A stretch of DNA of 64,000 nucleotides, taken from Thiosocius teredinicola (GTDB taxonomy: Bacteria > Pseudomonadota > Gammaproteobacteria > Chromatiales > Chromatiaceae). Shown piece by piece: positions 47,162 to 54,898 of the stretch. The notes below the pieces were generated by a model. That model was not told the origin of the DNA, made no database searches, and worked only from the letters and a program-made list of their open reading frames with translations. Positions within the stretch are counted from its first letter, which is position 1. Each line of letters opens with the position of its first letter. Location: NCBI RefSeq assembly GCF_002009425.1, contig NZ_CP019936.1, forward strand, positions 977,001 through 1,041,000, in the 5' to 3' direction. The translations under genes and the position numbers were made by a program.

Positions 47162-47731
47162 ATGAAACGAAGGAAATTTTTATCCATAGCCGTTGGCGGG
47201 ATGGTGCTCGTTGGCTTCGTGTATGTGGCCTACGTTTTTTCTGCTGCTTTGCGTCTGTCGGACAGAGCGGAGAACGAATCAATCATCTTAATCGAGTTAC
47301 CAGAATTGAAGCCCGGCGTTATTACTACGGTATCAGTGGCGAATGAGAAATTGTTTGTGCTTAAGCCTACTGAGGAGCAGGTAGCCGCAATCAAAGCCCT
47401 CGATCCATTTGTGTCTGATAAATGGATAGATGCCTATCATGAGAATGTCGGGGCCTACGTGTATTGGGCATATAGCCCAAAATGGGATTGCCCTCTGGAA
47501 CATAAGCCGCCAGCGCCTTCCGCGCTCACGCAACACGGAGTCGAAGGAGCGAAATGGCTCGGTGGGTACTGGGATTGGAGATGCGAGGTTAGCTTCGATT
47601 ATGCGGGTCGTGCTATTAGCCGATACGAGTACACCTACAATGGCTACACCTGGAACGGAGAGGGTTTGAAAACGCCTAGGGTGTTTTCAAAGAACGGAGA
47701 AAATTATGCTGTTTCTGCGTATTTGCGCTAA
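47162..47731 (+). CDS. Membrane-anchored protein, degenerate Rieske-like (cassette 83)
   Basis: The 189-residue protein begins with a twin-basic MKRRKFLSIAVGG and a helix (about 9-31). The C-terminal half has KWDCPLEHKPPAPS and later GGYWDWRCEVSFDYAGRAIS, placed like the C-x-H and C-x-x-H boxes of Rieske proteins but without the second His, so no cluster is expected. An exported, membrane-tethered domain; the Rieske relation is tentative. Confidence 0.65.
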   Translation: MKRRKFLSIAVGGMVLVGFVYVAYVFSAALRLSDRAENESIILIELPELKPGVITTVSVANEKLFVLKPTEEQVAAIKALDPFVSDKWIDAYHENVGAYVYWAYSPKWDCPLEHKPPAPSALTQHGVEGAKWLGGYWDWRCEVSFDYAGRAISRYEYTYNGYTWNGEGLKTPRVFSKNGENYAVSAYLR

Positions 47732-47857
47732 CAAGGCGTTCAAGCCGCTCGCTATCCTCGCTCGGACGCCCAGCACTCCACGCCGTGTTGCGTGTGGCTT
47801 CGCCATCTTCACGCAAACGGCGCTCCATGCTGGCCGCCGCTTAACTGGGCGTTATAA
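47726..47857 (+). other. attC 83
   Basis: R'' CGCTAAC, R' GTTATAA, TT/AA, 132 bp; arm gcccagc with ctatcctcgc. Confidence 0.93.
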
Positions 47858-47860
47858 CCA

Positions 47861-48313
47861 ATGAGTCTCGAAGAGATAACAAACTACAGAGAGATATCGG
47901 AACGATTGGCATCGTCTGGCCAGCCCCACGAAATGCAGTTCAAAGAAGTTGCTGTAGCAGGTTTCGAAGTGGTCATCAATCTTGCGATGCCGAACTCAGA
48001 AAACGCGATACCCGAAGAGGGCTACATAGTAACGGCCAGAAAAATGGCATACGTACACCTCGCCGTACCGTTCGAAGCGCCTACCGTCGAGCATCTGAGA
48101 TCATTTTTCGCTCTTATGCAGGCATTCGAGTCAAGAAAATGTTGGGTTCACTGTGTCGTGAACTACCGGGTGTCCGCCTTCCTGTATCAATATTTTCGAT
48201 TGGTCCGGCGCATGGATGAAGAAGAAGCGAGAAAAGTCGTGCTGGAGGAATGGAAGCCCAATGAGGTATGGCAAGAATTCATGGCGCTGGAAGCCAAAGA
48301 TGTTTGGTTATAA
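47861..48313 (+). CDS. Protein tyrosine phosphatase-family protein, copy 2 (cassette 84)
   Basis: 150 residues, differing from the gene at 17925 at about six residues (D/H, I/V, A/V, K/R, V/M); the HCVVNYR loop is unchanged. The preceding R' (GTTATAA) and following R'' (TTATAAC) are also the same as for copy 1. Confidence 0.8.
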   Translation: MSLEEITNYREISERLASSGQPHEMQFKEVAVAGFEVVINLAMPNSENAIPEEGYIVTARKMAYVHLAVPFEAPTVEHLRSFFALMQAFESRKCWVHCVVNYRVSAFLYQYFRLVRRMDEEEARKVVLEEWKPNEVWQEFMALEAKDVWL

Positions 48314-48442
48314 CAAGTCGGTCAAGCCGCTCGCCTGCGGCTCGCTCGGACATTCAGTACTCCGCACCTGCTCGGGCATGGCTTCGCCATTGTTTCCCGA
48401 GCAAGCGCTCCGTACTGAATGCCGCTTACCTAGGCGTTAGAT
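48308..48442 (+). other. attC 84
   Basis: R'' TTATAAC, R' GTTAGAT, GT/AC (right arm ttacctagg), 135 bp; arm attcagt. Confidence 0.93.
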
Positions 48443-48456
48443 GCGCGCAAAAGAAA

Positions 48457-48534
48457 ATGAATGCTGGCAAGCCCGTGCCAGTAAATTGGCTGCTGTGTAG
48501 CGAGCGAGTTTCGTTATCCCGCAGTAGCGGCTAA
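48457..48534 (+). CDS. Family B micro-ORF, 25 codons (cassette 85)
   Basis: MNAGKPVPVNWLLCSERVSL, ending SRSSG; the otherwise constant Trp is Leu here. Stem AGCGGC/GCCGCT intact. Confidence 0.4.
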   Translation: MNAGKPVPVNWLLCSERVSLSRSSG

Positions 48535-48535
48535 A

Positions 48536-48913
48536 GTGAGCGATTCGAGGCCGCTTTCTTTGTCGGTCAGCGATTATTCGCGGTACGTGGTTGCGGTGTA
48601 TGCTGATAGCCCGTGGCCCATAATTAGCGAGCGCTTGCGAGATTTTGAATATGGAGGTTGTTTCGCTGTGCCAATAGGAACGTCAGTGCCAATCGTCGAG
48701 CGCGGCCATTTCGCGGCCGTGCTCAATGCCAAGCATGCGAGCATTCGTTGTGCTCCGAGCAGCAAACGCTTTTTGGCTTCCGAGTTAACGCATTTCCAAA
48801 AGCATCTAACAAGTCGGTCAAGCCGCTCGCTAACGCTCACTCGGACGTTCAGCACTCCGCACCTGCTCGGGTATGGCTTCGCCATCGTTTCCCGAGCAGG
48901 CGCTCCGTGCTAA
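48536..48913 (+). CDS. Family B second ORF, uninterrupted form (cassette 85)
   Basis: GTG one base after the micro-ORF stop; SDSRPLSLSVSDYSRYVVAV, SPWPIISERLRDFEYGGCFA, VPIGTSVPIVERGHFAAV, RFLASELTHFQKHL, about 90 codons, then attC 85. With cassette 77 it is one of two unbroken copies. Confidence 0.4.
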   Translation: MSDSRPLSLSVSDYSRYVVAVYADSPWPIISERLRDFEYGGCFAVPIGTSVPIVERGHFAAVLNAKHASIRCAPSSKRFLASELTHFQKHLTSRSSRSLTLTRTFSTPHLLGYGFAIVSRAGAPC

Positions 48914-48937
48914 ACGCCGCTTAACTGGGCGTTAGGC
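48804..48937 (+). other. attC 85
   Basis: R'' ATCTAAC, R' GTTAGGC, 134 bp; L pair GT/AA (unpaired), so a GT-type left side with a TT-type right side. Confidence 0.92.
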
Positions 48938-48955
48938 GTTCATAGAGGTCAGGTC

Positions 48956-49234
48956 ATGGCAAAGGTCGTATTAGAGGGAATTATCGATGTACCGGAGAAC
49001 GATCTAGAAGAAGTACTTAATGAGCTGCCGAAACACATCGAGTTAACGCGAAGAGAAGAAGGCTGCCTCGTGTTTCGGGTGGATAGAGATGCAGAAAATA
49101 GCTCGCGGTTTCGCGTCTACGAAGAGTTTACGAGCAGGCAAGCTTTCGAGGTGCATCAGGATAGGGTAAGGGCTTCTCGCTGGGGGAGAGTTGCTGTGAA
49201 TGTGCGAAGAAACTACAAAGTGTCAGAGGGCTGA
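48956..49234 (+). CDS. ABM/YgiN-type monooxygenase-like protein, copy 2 (cassette 86)
   Basis: 92 residues, nearly the same as the gene at 29078 (F/I, K/E, L/R, K/R, A/V, E/D changes). The upstream bases (ttcatagaggtcaggtc) are also conserved. Confidence 0.85.
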   Translation: MAKVVLEGIIDVPENDLEEVLNELPKHIELTRREEGCLVFRVDRDAENSSRFRVYEEFTSRQAFEVHQDRVRASRWGRVAVNVRRNYKVSEG

Positions 49235-49258
49235 GGTGAAGCGAAGAATCCGGTACGC

Positions 49259-49389
49259 GCCTAACAAGGCGTTCAAGCCGCTCGCTATGCTCGCTCGGAC
49301 GCTTTGCACTCCGCACCTGCTGCGCATGCCTTCGGCATTGTTGCGCAGCAAGCGCTCCGCGCAAAGCGCCGCTTAACTGGGCGTTAGCC
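49259..49389 (+). other. attC 86
   Basis: R'' GCCTAAC, R' GTTAGCC, TT/AA, 131 bp; arm ctttgcac; unlike attC 55, which follows the sister gene. Confidence 0.93.
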
Positions 49390-49401
49390 TGAAGAACGGA
49401 C

Positions 49402-49776
49402 ATGAAGTATTTGGCGTTGATTGCAGCTTTGGCGTTATCTGCCTGCGAAAGTAGTACCGAATGGAGTGATCCGCCCTATGAGGTAGTGTGGATTGACGTC
49501 GAAAGCAACAGATCGCTCTTTTTCAGCCTGGGAGATGGTGGCCTACTTGGTCGAGTAGATCCTGAGATCATAGCGGTTGGGAGTAATGATAGGTACGTAG
49601 TTGCAAAACAACAAAGCCCAGGCGCAAAAACAACTTTGTACTACTACATCGCAAAGTTCAATGATGGAGCGAAGCTCAATGGCCAAGAGATTACCGAAGG
49701 GCCGTTTACGGCCGAGGAGTTTGAAGCATTGTCGCAAAAGCTAGGTTTGCCCGCGTTCTCTCGCGAGTTCCCGTAG
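49402..49776 (+). CDS. Predicted lipoprotein (cassette 87)
   Basis: The 124-residue protein has the signal MKYLALIAALALSACESSTE with Cys 15 in the lipobox. The mature part has VVWIDVESNRSLFFSLGDGG and TLYYYIAKFNDGAKLNGQEI, a beta-sheet region, and a final helix EEFEALSQKLG. Envelope-located; unrecognised. Confidence 0.75.
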   Translation: MKYLALIAALALSACESSTEWSDPPYEVVWIDVESNRSLFFSLGDGGLLGRVDPEIIAVGSNDRYVVAKQQSPGAKTTLYYYIAKFNDGAKLNGQEITEGPFTAEEFEALSQKLGLPAFSREFP

Positions 49777-49778
49777 AA

Positions 49779-49911
49779 GGCTAACAAGTTGGTCAAGCCG
49801 TTCGCTACGCTCACTCGGACATTCAGCACTCCGCACTTGCTCGGGTTTGGCTTCGCCATTTTCCCCCGAGCAAGCACTCCATGCTGAATGCCGCTTACCT
49901 TGGCGTTAGAT
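49779..49911 (+). other. attC 87
   Basis: R'' GGCTAAC with aagttgg, R' GTTAGAT, GT/AC, 133 bp; arm attcagc. Confidence 0.93.
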
Positions 49912-49919
49912 GCTATACG

Positions 49920-50348
49920 GTGAAACAGGGCCCCGTGCTTAAAAACGTTTTCATCGCAGCTGCGCTCGCAGCGTTGGTCGCTTACTATTTCGCGAGTCCG
50001 CGTTTTAGCGAACTCGCTTTTGGCGAGCCAGCGCTGAGTATCGAAGTCCTTGATTTCGATTCGAAGGTTGTCGATAACCTTTTCAAATCTGAATATTCGT
50101 GGCTGTTAGATATCAGCATCAATGAAGCGCAGTTGTGGTTGGAGAGATTGCAGTTGGGGCCTTACGATGCAGAAGCTGATGGCATGTCACACGTCCCTGA
50201 GTACCTGGCAAGAAAATTTGAAAACCTGAAACTACAAGTCGGCAGCTCCGCACTCTACTACCTAGGGGTGGGGGCTAATGGTCGAGAGCACTATCTTGTG
50301 GTGTTCGCTAATAGGAAAATGGCAATCTACTATGTGTCAACAGTGTAG
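49920..50348 (+). CDS. Anchored or exported protein (cassette 88)
   Basis: GTG 49920 gives 142 residues with an N-terminal helix (about 9-24, NVFIAAALAALVAYYFA) and a mature alpha/beta region (SIEVLDFDSKVVDNLFKSEY, EYLARKFENLKLQVGSSALY). The gene ends just left of the IS30 insertion. GTG 49935 is an alternative start. Confidence 0.65.
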   Translation: MKQGPVLKNVFIAAALAALVAYYFASPRFSELAFGEPALSIEVLDFDSKVVDNLFKSEYSWLLDISINEAQLWLERLQLGPYDAEADGMSHVPEYLARKFENLKLQVGSSALYYLGVGANGREHYLVVFANRKMAIYYVSTV

Positions 50349-50354
50349 GGCACC

Positions 50355-51430
50355 TAGTATCAAGTTTAAAGTGCAACGATCAGGCGATGCCATCGAAAAG
50401 TTCCTCCGGGGTGCGATAGCCATGTCGTTTTCTCGGTCTAGCGTTGATTTGCAAGGCGATGTCGTTGCACTGCTGCTGAGTGAGACCGGCCATGCTGGTT
50501 TGCTTCGGTAGATACTGGCGAATGAGGCCGTTGGTGTTTTCATTGGTGCCGCGCTCCCAAGAGTGGTGAGGTGTTGCAAAGTAGAAACGGACGCCTGTTG
50601 TCTTCTCGATATCGCGGTAACCGTGGAATTCAGTACCGTTATCGGCGGTGATGGTTTTCATGTGGTAGCCGTGCGCATCGATGAGGGGTATTACACAGCG
50701 GTTCAAGGCCTCTTTGGTCCGGTCTTTGAGTTTGCCGATGATGAGGTAGCCGGTTTTGCGCTCGACCAGGGTAACGATGCAATCCTTGGTGTCGTGACCC
50801 ATGACGGTATCGATCTCCCAGTGACCGATGGTGCGCCTTGCCTCGACGCTAGCCGGTCGTTCACTGATGTGGCGTTTGCCCGCCAGGCGACCGCGGCTAT
50901 CGTAGGCACGGTAGCGCTTACGTCGGTGCTTAGAAGCGCCGCGAAGGTGTCGGTACAGCGTGCCACCCGCGGCCCTGTTGGCCCAGATGTGCTTATAGAT
51001 GGTTTCGTGGCTGATCAAGAGGATGCAGTGACGGCGCAGGAAGCCGGCAATTTGTTCAGGACTCCAGCGCTGGCACAGGTAGCGATGAACAATGGCGAAG
51101 TGGTCGGCATTGAACTGGGTGTTGCGTCGAGAGTGCGAGCGGCGATGGCGGCTTCGGCCATCGGCCCTGAAAGGCCGGTAATGTCCATCGTTGGGACAAG
51201 CATTACGCCGCAGTTCTCGGGAGATGGTGCTGGGCGATCTGCCGAGCTGTCGGGCAATGTGCGCTTGTGACAGGCCTTGCTTACGCAGCGCAGAGAGCAT
51301 ATACCTCTCTCCAGAGGTGAGCTGGTGATACATCATGGCTGATTCCCTTTACTTGCCGGTTCAGAGAAGCAGTCAGTATCCCAGGTCACCTCGCTTATTT
51401 CTGGGAGCGTTGCAGTTACTATATGAATTC
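50355..51430 (-). mobile_element. IS30-family element in cassette 88
   Basis: An intact minus-strand transposase with imperfect ends sharing tgcaacg (left caagtttaaagtgcaacg, right complement catatagtaactgcaacg). It sits between the gene stop and attC 88. The cassette's left R' (GTTAGAT) still matches R'' ATCTAAC at 51436, so no deletion occurred. Exact ends and target duplication are unclear. Confidence 0.85.
50380..51336 (-). CDS. IS30-family transposase
   Basis: 318 residues. N-terminal HTH (SALRKQGLSQAHIARQLGRS, PSTISRELRRN), then a DDE core: GHWEIDTVMGHDTK (D), TITADNGTEFHGY (D) and SWERGTNENTNGLIRQYLPK (E). Full length and uninterrupted. Confidence 0.95.
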   Translation of the reverse strand: MMYHQLTSGERYMLSALRKQGLSQAHIARQLGRSPSTISRELRRNACPNDGHYRPFRADGRSRHRRSHSRRNTQFNADHFAIVHRYLCQRWSPEQIAGFLRRHCILLISHETIYKHIWANRAAGGTLYRHLRGASKHRRKRYRAYDSRGRLAGKRHISERPASVEARRTIGHWEIDTVMGHDTKDCIVTLVERKTGYLIIGKLKDRTKEALNRCVIPLIDAHGYHMKTITADNGTEFHGYRDIEKTTGVRFYFATPHHSWERGTNENTNGLIRQYLPKQTSMAGLTQQQCNDIALQINARPRKRHGYRTPEELFDGIA

Positions 51431-51435
51431 GCGGC

Positions 51436-51566
51436 ATCTAACAAGGCGTTCAAGCCGCTCGCTAAGCTCGCTCGGACGCTTTGCACTCCGCACCTGCTGC
51501 GCATGCCTTCGGCATCGTTGCGCAACAGGCGCTCCGCGCAGAGCGCCGCTTAACTGGGCGTTATGC
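51436..51566 (+). other. attC 88
   Basis: R'' ATCTAAC, R' GTTATGC, TT/AA, 131 bp; arm ctttgcac. Confidence 0.93.
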
Positions 51567-51592
51567 AAATCAATTCGATAAGGAAATGCGAA

Positions 51593-52006
51593 ATGGAAAA
51601 AATCATCTACGTAAAAGCCTATTTTCTACCGGTCGGAAAGGAGGTCACGGTAAAAGTGCCCACTGGAGAAACAAAGAAGGGGCTATTTGGTGGCGATAAG
51701 GAAGTAACGCGAAAAGAAAAAAGGTGGCAGCAAACTGGTTGGTCTGATTGCGAGATAGATGGCGAAAGGTTGGCCAACGATCTACAGAAAGCGGTTAGCT
51801 CATTGAATCACGATGGGTACGCAGTGAAGTCCATAACGCCACTCACATCAGGGGCGTATCACTACCAGTACCAAGCTGAAGGTATACGTAGTTCGCCCCG
51901 GATTTTAGGCAGCACCGAAGCGGTGGAGGGTGGTGCTGGCTTTGGGTACGGCTACGGGTACTCTTACACAGATTCGCTGCTCGTTCATGCGGCGAAAAAT
52001 GCATAA
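51593..52006 (+). CDS. Hypothetical protein (cassette 89)
   Basis: From ATG 51593 (after aaggaaatgcga) the protein has 137 residues: IIYVKAYFLPVGKEVTVKVP, KRWQQTGWSDCEIDGERLAN, DLQKAVSSLNHDGYAVKSIT and a Gly/Tyr-rich tail GAGFGYGYGYSYTDS. An earlier ATG (51563) lies in the attC core. Cytoplasmic, unassigned. Confidence 0.7.
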   Translation: MEKIIYVKAYFLPVGKEVTVKVPTGETKKGLFGGDKEVTRKEKRWQQTGWSDCEIDGERLANDLQKAVSSLNHDGYAVKSITPLTSGAYHYQYQAEGIRSSPRILGSTEAVEGGAGFGYGYGYSYTDSLLVHAAKNA

Positions 52007-52131
52007 CAAGTCGTTCAAGCCGCTCGCTATGCTCGCTCGGACGCTTTGCACTCCGTACCCGCTGCGCATGCCTTCGGCATTGTTGCGCAGCTGGCGCTCC
52101 GCGCAAAGCGCCGCTTAACTGAGCGTTAGGC
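52001..52131 (+). other. attC 89
   Basis: R'' GCATAAC, R' GTTAGGC, TT/AA, right arm gagcg instead of gggcg, 131 bp; arm ctttgcac. Confidence 0.93.
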
Positions 52132-52153
52132 AAAACAAGAATAAGGAAGAAGA

Positions 52154-52513
52154 ATGAGCGAGGAAACTATTACCCTGTACCGTCCCACAGGTCCTGAGGA
52201 GTTGAAGCTCGTATCGGATAGCGGGTATCGAAAATGGCCGCCCAGGCTTCCCGAGCAGCCTATCTTCTATCCGGTAACGAATGAGCGGTACGCAAAAGAA
52301 ATTGCAACAAAATGGAACATGGCGGATAGCAAAGTGGGTTACGTAACTCGTTTCGAAGTACGCAAGGCTTTCATGGATCGGTACAGCATCGAACAAGTTG
52401 GAGCGTCGCACCACACAGAATGGTGGGTTCCTGCAGAAGAGCTTGAAGAACTGAACAAAAATATTGTGGGGCTTATAGAGGTGATCAGTGAGTACAGGGA
52501 GAGCGATACCTAA
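52154..52513 (+). CDS. ADP-ribosylation/crystallin J1-annotated family protein (cassette 90)
   Basis: 119 residues matching a family I recall under the label ADP-ribosylation/crystallin J1: TLYRPTGPEELKLVSDSGYR, KWPPRLPEQPIFYPVTNERY, VGYVTRFEVRKAFMDRY and HHTEWWVPAEELEELNKNIV. Despite the label no enzymatic activity is established. ATG follows aaggaagaag. Confidence 0.8.
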   Translation: MSEETITLYRPTGPEELKLVSDSGYRKWPPRLPEQPIFYPVTNERYAKEIATKWNMADSKVGYVTRFEVRKAFMDRYSIEQVGASHHTEWWVPAEELEELNKNIVGLIEVISEYRESDT

Positions 52514-52639
52514 CAAGTCGTTCAAGCCGTTCGCTATGCTCACTCGGACATTCAGCACTCCGCACTTGCTCAGGCATGGCTACGCCATTTTGCCCGAGCA
52601 AGCGCTCCGTGCTGACTGCCGCTTAACCTGGCGTTAGGT
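52508..52639 (+). other. attC 90
   Basis: R'' ACCTAAC, R' GTTAGGT, TT/AA, 132 bp; arm attcagc. R'' differs by one base from the complement of the cassette's left edge GTTAGGC. Confidence 0.93.
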
Positions 52640-52652
52640 GAATAAAGGGAAA

Positions 52653-52979
52653 ATGCAACATCTTCTGTTTGTCTGTAGCGAGTGCCGGTTACGTAGCCCT
52701 ACGGCGGAAGAAGTGTTCTCAAAATATGACGGCATCAAAGCTCTGTCCGCTGGAACAAATGCAGACGCAGAAACACCACTAAGTGGCGATTCGGTTGAAT
52801 GGGCAGATATCGTTTTGGTAATGGAAAAGGCTCATCGAAATAAGGTGTCGAAGAAGTACAAAGAGTTGCTGAAGGGCAAGAAACTGGTGGTTCTTGATAT
52901 TCCCGATAACTACGAGCGAATGCAGCCAGAGCTGATTCGGTTGCTTCAAGCTAAGGTGTCAAGGCACATCCGACTATGA
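52653..52979 (+). CDS. Low-molecular-weight phosphatase-like protein (cassette 91)
   Basis: 108 residues: HLLFVCSECRLRSPTAEEVF places a Cys and Arg like the C-x5-R P-loop of LMW tyrosine phosphatases (C-SECRL-R). WADIVLVMEKAHRNKV and VVLDIPDNYERMQPELIRLL carry the usual D-I-P-D loop. Possibly a phosphatase. GTG 52638 in the attC tail is an alternative start. Confidence 0.8.
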   Translation: MQHLLFVCSECRLRSPTAEEVFSKYDGIKALSAGTNADAETPLSGDSVEWADIVLVMEKAHRNKVSKKYKELLKGKKLVVLDIPDNYERMQPELIRLLQAKVSRHIRL

Positions 52980-52985
52980 GGCAAC

Positions 52986-53117
52986 ACCTAACAAGTCGTT
53001 CAAGCCGTTCGCTGCGCTCACTCGGACGCCCAGCACTCCGCGCCGTTTTGCGCATGGCTTCGCCATCGTTGCGCAAACGGCGCTCCGCACTGGCCGCCGC
53101 TTAACTGGGCGTTAGGT
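52986..53117 (+). other. attC 91, last complete site
   Basis: R'' ACCTAAC, R' GTTAGGT, TT/AA, 132 bp; arm gcccagc/ctggccg. Confidence 0.93.
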
Positions 53118-53130
53118 GCAGAAGAAAATT

Positions 53131-53247
53131 GTGTTTCTTGCAATCAAGGCAGTTGCGGAAACTACGGCGCACTCGGCCGAGCGCAGCGGCGGAATTGCCG
53201 GTGCAGTGCTAGTCCTCATCGAAGCGCGCCGCTCGATAGCGAAATGA
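53131..53247 (+). CDS. Family A ORF1 (cassette 92, truncated cassette)
   Basis: 38 codons, closest to the cassette 8 copy. ORF2 starts at the ATGA overlap but is cut after three codons by the IS3-type element. Confidence 0.38.
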   Translation: MFLAIKAVAETTAHSAERSGGIAGAVLVLIEARRSIAK

Positions 53248-53330
53248 GATCGGTGTTGACCGTACCCCCGTAATCCGAGCCATGCGTGGTGTGGGATTTC
53301 CTTGTATTTTGACCCCAAGGAGGTCCCAAG

Positions 53331-53597
53331 ATGAAGCGCAAGCGCTACACAGAAGAACAGATTATCTCGATCCTCAAGGAGCACCAGGCCGGAGCCTCAG
53401 TGCCAGACCTGGCCCGTCGCCACGGGATCGTGGAGAACACGATCTACCGCTGGAAATCGAAGTACGGCGGCATGGAGGTCTCGGAAGCCAAGCGGCTGCG
53501 GGACCTTGAGCAGGAGAATGCCAAGCTCAAGCGCCTGCTGGCTGAGGCTGAGCTCGACAAAGCCGCGCTCAAGGAGTTGGTGGAGGGAAAGTGGTGA
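53331..53597 (+). CDS. IS3 transposase OrfA
   Basis: 88 residues with HTH (LKEHQAGASVPDLARRHGIV, NTIYRWKSKYGG) and a coiled helix (LRDLEQENAKLKRLLAEAEL). Overlaps orfB by 7 bases near GGGAAAG, a possible -1 frameshift point. Confidence 0.92.
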   Translation: MKRKRYTEEQIISILKEHQAGASVPDLARRHGIVENTIYRWKSKYGGMEVSEAKRLRDLEQENAKLKRLLAEAELDKAALKELVEGKW

Positions 53598-54400
53598 CGG
53601 CTGCGCAACGGCGACGGGCCGTAGAACACCTCAAGGATCGCCGTTTCAGTGAACGTCGTGCTTGCCGTGTCGTCGGTTTTAGCCGTTCTGCCATCTGGTC
53701 GCCGCTGAAAGGTTGCGATGATACGGGCCTGCGCGAGAGGCTCAAGATGTTGGCCGAGCAATACCCTCGCTATGGTTACCCGACGCTGCATGACATGCTG
53801 AGGGCCGCCGGTCACGTGATGAATCACAAACGGACCTACCGGATCTACCGCGAAGAAGGGCTGCAGGTGCGCACCAAGCGCCGTAAGAAGCTGACGAGGC
53901 CGCGTGTGCCGATGCTGGTACCAGACAAGGTTAATCAGCGCTGGTCGATGGATTTCGTCTCGGATCAGCTAGCCAATGGGCGGCGCTTCCGCGTCCTCAA
54001 CGTCGTCGACGATTACTCCCGAGAGTGCGTACTGCAGATCGTCGACACATCGATCTCCGGACACCGGGTTGCTCGTGCTCTTGATCAGCTGAGCAGGCCG
54101 TTACCGAAAACCATCGTTGTCGACAATGGCCCAGAGTTCACGTCAAAGGCAATGTTCTTTTGGGCGAAGCGTGCCAAGGTGACGCCGCATTTCATTCAAC
54201 CCGGCAGGCCCACCCAGAACGCGTTCGTCGAGAGCTTCAACGGCAAGTTCCGAGACTACTGTCTCGATCTGAATTGGTTCGCTAGCTTGGAGGACGCGCG
54301 CGAAACGATCGATGCCTGGCGAGACCACTACAACGATATCGGGCCACACCGATCACTGGGCAAGAAACCACCAGCCGTGTTCGCTCAGGAAGTGGCCTGA
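53591..54400 (+). CDS. IS3 transposase OrfB
   Basis: 269 residues. N-terminal HTH_21 (LKMLAEQYPRYGYPTLHDML), then the integrase core: SMDFVSDQLANGRRFRVLNV (D), VVDNGPEFTSKAMFFWAKRA (D), NAFVESFNGKFRDYCLDLNW (E). Complete, so possibly active. Confidence 0.95.
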   Translation: MVTAAQRRRAVEHLKDRRFSERRACRVVGFSRSAIWSPLKGCDDTGLRERLKMLAEQYPRYGYPTLHDMLRAAGHVMNHKRTYRIYREEGLQVRTKRRKKLTRPRVPMLVPDKVNQRWSMDFVSDQLANGRRFRVLNVVDDYSRECVLQIVDTSISGHRVARALDQLSRPLPKTIVVDNGPEFTSKAMFFWAKRAKVTPHFIQPGRPTQNAFVESFNGKFRDYCLDLNWFASLEDARETIDAWRDHYNDIGPHRSLGKKPPAVFAQEVA

Positions 54401-54553
54401 TATGCTCAGACTCCCACATCAAACGTGGCTCACTCTCAGGGGTACGGTCAATGCAATCGCAGGTGAGAAGGCATACAAGCGTGCTGGATCATCAGAATGA
54501 GAGCCACGCCATCTGGGTGCGAAAAGCGTTCGGTAGATTGGCGAGGAAACACA

Positions 54554-54898
54554 ATGATAGTTGAAATCGGTGAATATGTTCACGTTATTTACAGGGCTTT
54601 GTACGAGAACTCTGGTCGTCGTCATTTTGTCGGAGAGGTGCTTGCGACGGAGAGTGCGGTATGTCGTATCGAGGGATACGTGTTTGTTTATGACCAGAAA
54701 ACCGGCGTGTTCACCAAGAAGGCTGAAAAGCGCGTGACGGTGATCGATCTATCAGAATCCGGCTACATTGTTAACTTAATCGATCGTACGGTTGTGCTCG
54801 AAGATATCGTTTACAAATATGAGCAAGCAATCGGGTTAGTGGCGACAGACGGGAAAGGCTTTTCACTGAACATCAATGAATTTGGTGCTAAGAGCTGA
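54554..54898 (+). CDS. Conserved-looking hypothetical protein
   Basis: First chromosomal gene after the array: 114 residues from ATG 54554, all-beta in look (VEIGEYVHVIYRALYENSGR, HFVGEVLATESAVCRIEGYV, VTVIDLSESGYIVNLIDRTV). No membrane segment or signal. There is no attC on either side. Family not recognised. Confidence 0.65.
   Translation: MIVEIGEYVHVIYRALYENSGRRHFVGEVLATESAVCRIEGYVFVYDQKTGVFTKKAEKRVTVIDLSESGYIVNLIDRTVVLEDIVYKYEQAIGLVATDGKGFSLNINEFGAKS

Larger units (their letters stand above)
1..53256 (+). mobile_element. Integron gene-cassette array (left end outside window)
   Basis: Ninety-one attC sites recur every 400-700 bp in one orientation, each bounded by R'' (RYYYAAC-like) and R' (GTTRRRY-like) core sites around an imperfect inverted repeat. 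Genes lie on the + strand between them. Such arrays are built by an IntI tyrosine recombinase acting on single-stranded attC hairpins. No intI or attI is seen, so the platform should be upstream of position 1. The array stops at an IS3-type insertion. Confidence 0.95.
53257..54450 (+). mobile_element. IS3-family element at the array end
   Basis: The ends share TGACCGTACCCC (left TGACCGTACCCCCGTAATCC, right complement TGACCGTACCCCTGAGAGTG, both then GAGCC-like). Two overlapping transposase genes are intact. No target duplication; left flank is cassette 92, right flank is not cassette DNA. Confidence 0.9.

Noticed and set aside
50563-51270. Long plus-strand ORF opposite the IS30 transposase
   Set aside because: It is a shadow of the transposase, which has all DDE residues.
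254-53117. Many minus-strand ORFs with peptides such as [17 protein letters not shown]
   Set aside because: These are attC sites read on the opposite strand; they recur at every site regardless of the gene.
254-53117. Regularly spaced repeats as CRISPR
   Set aside because: Repeats are 131-135 bp with variable arms, spacers hold genes, and core sites are those of attC.
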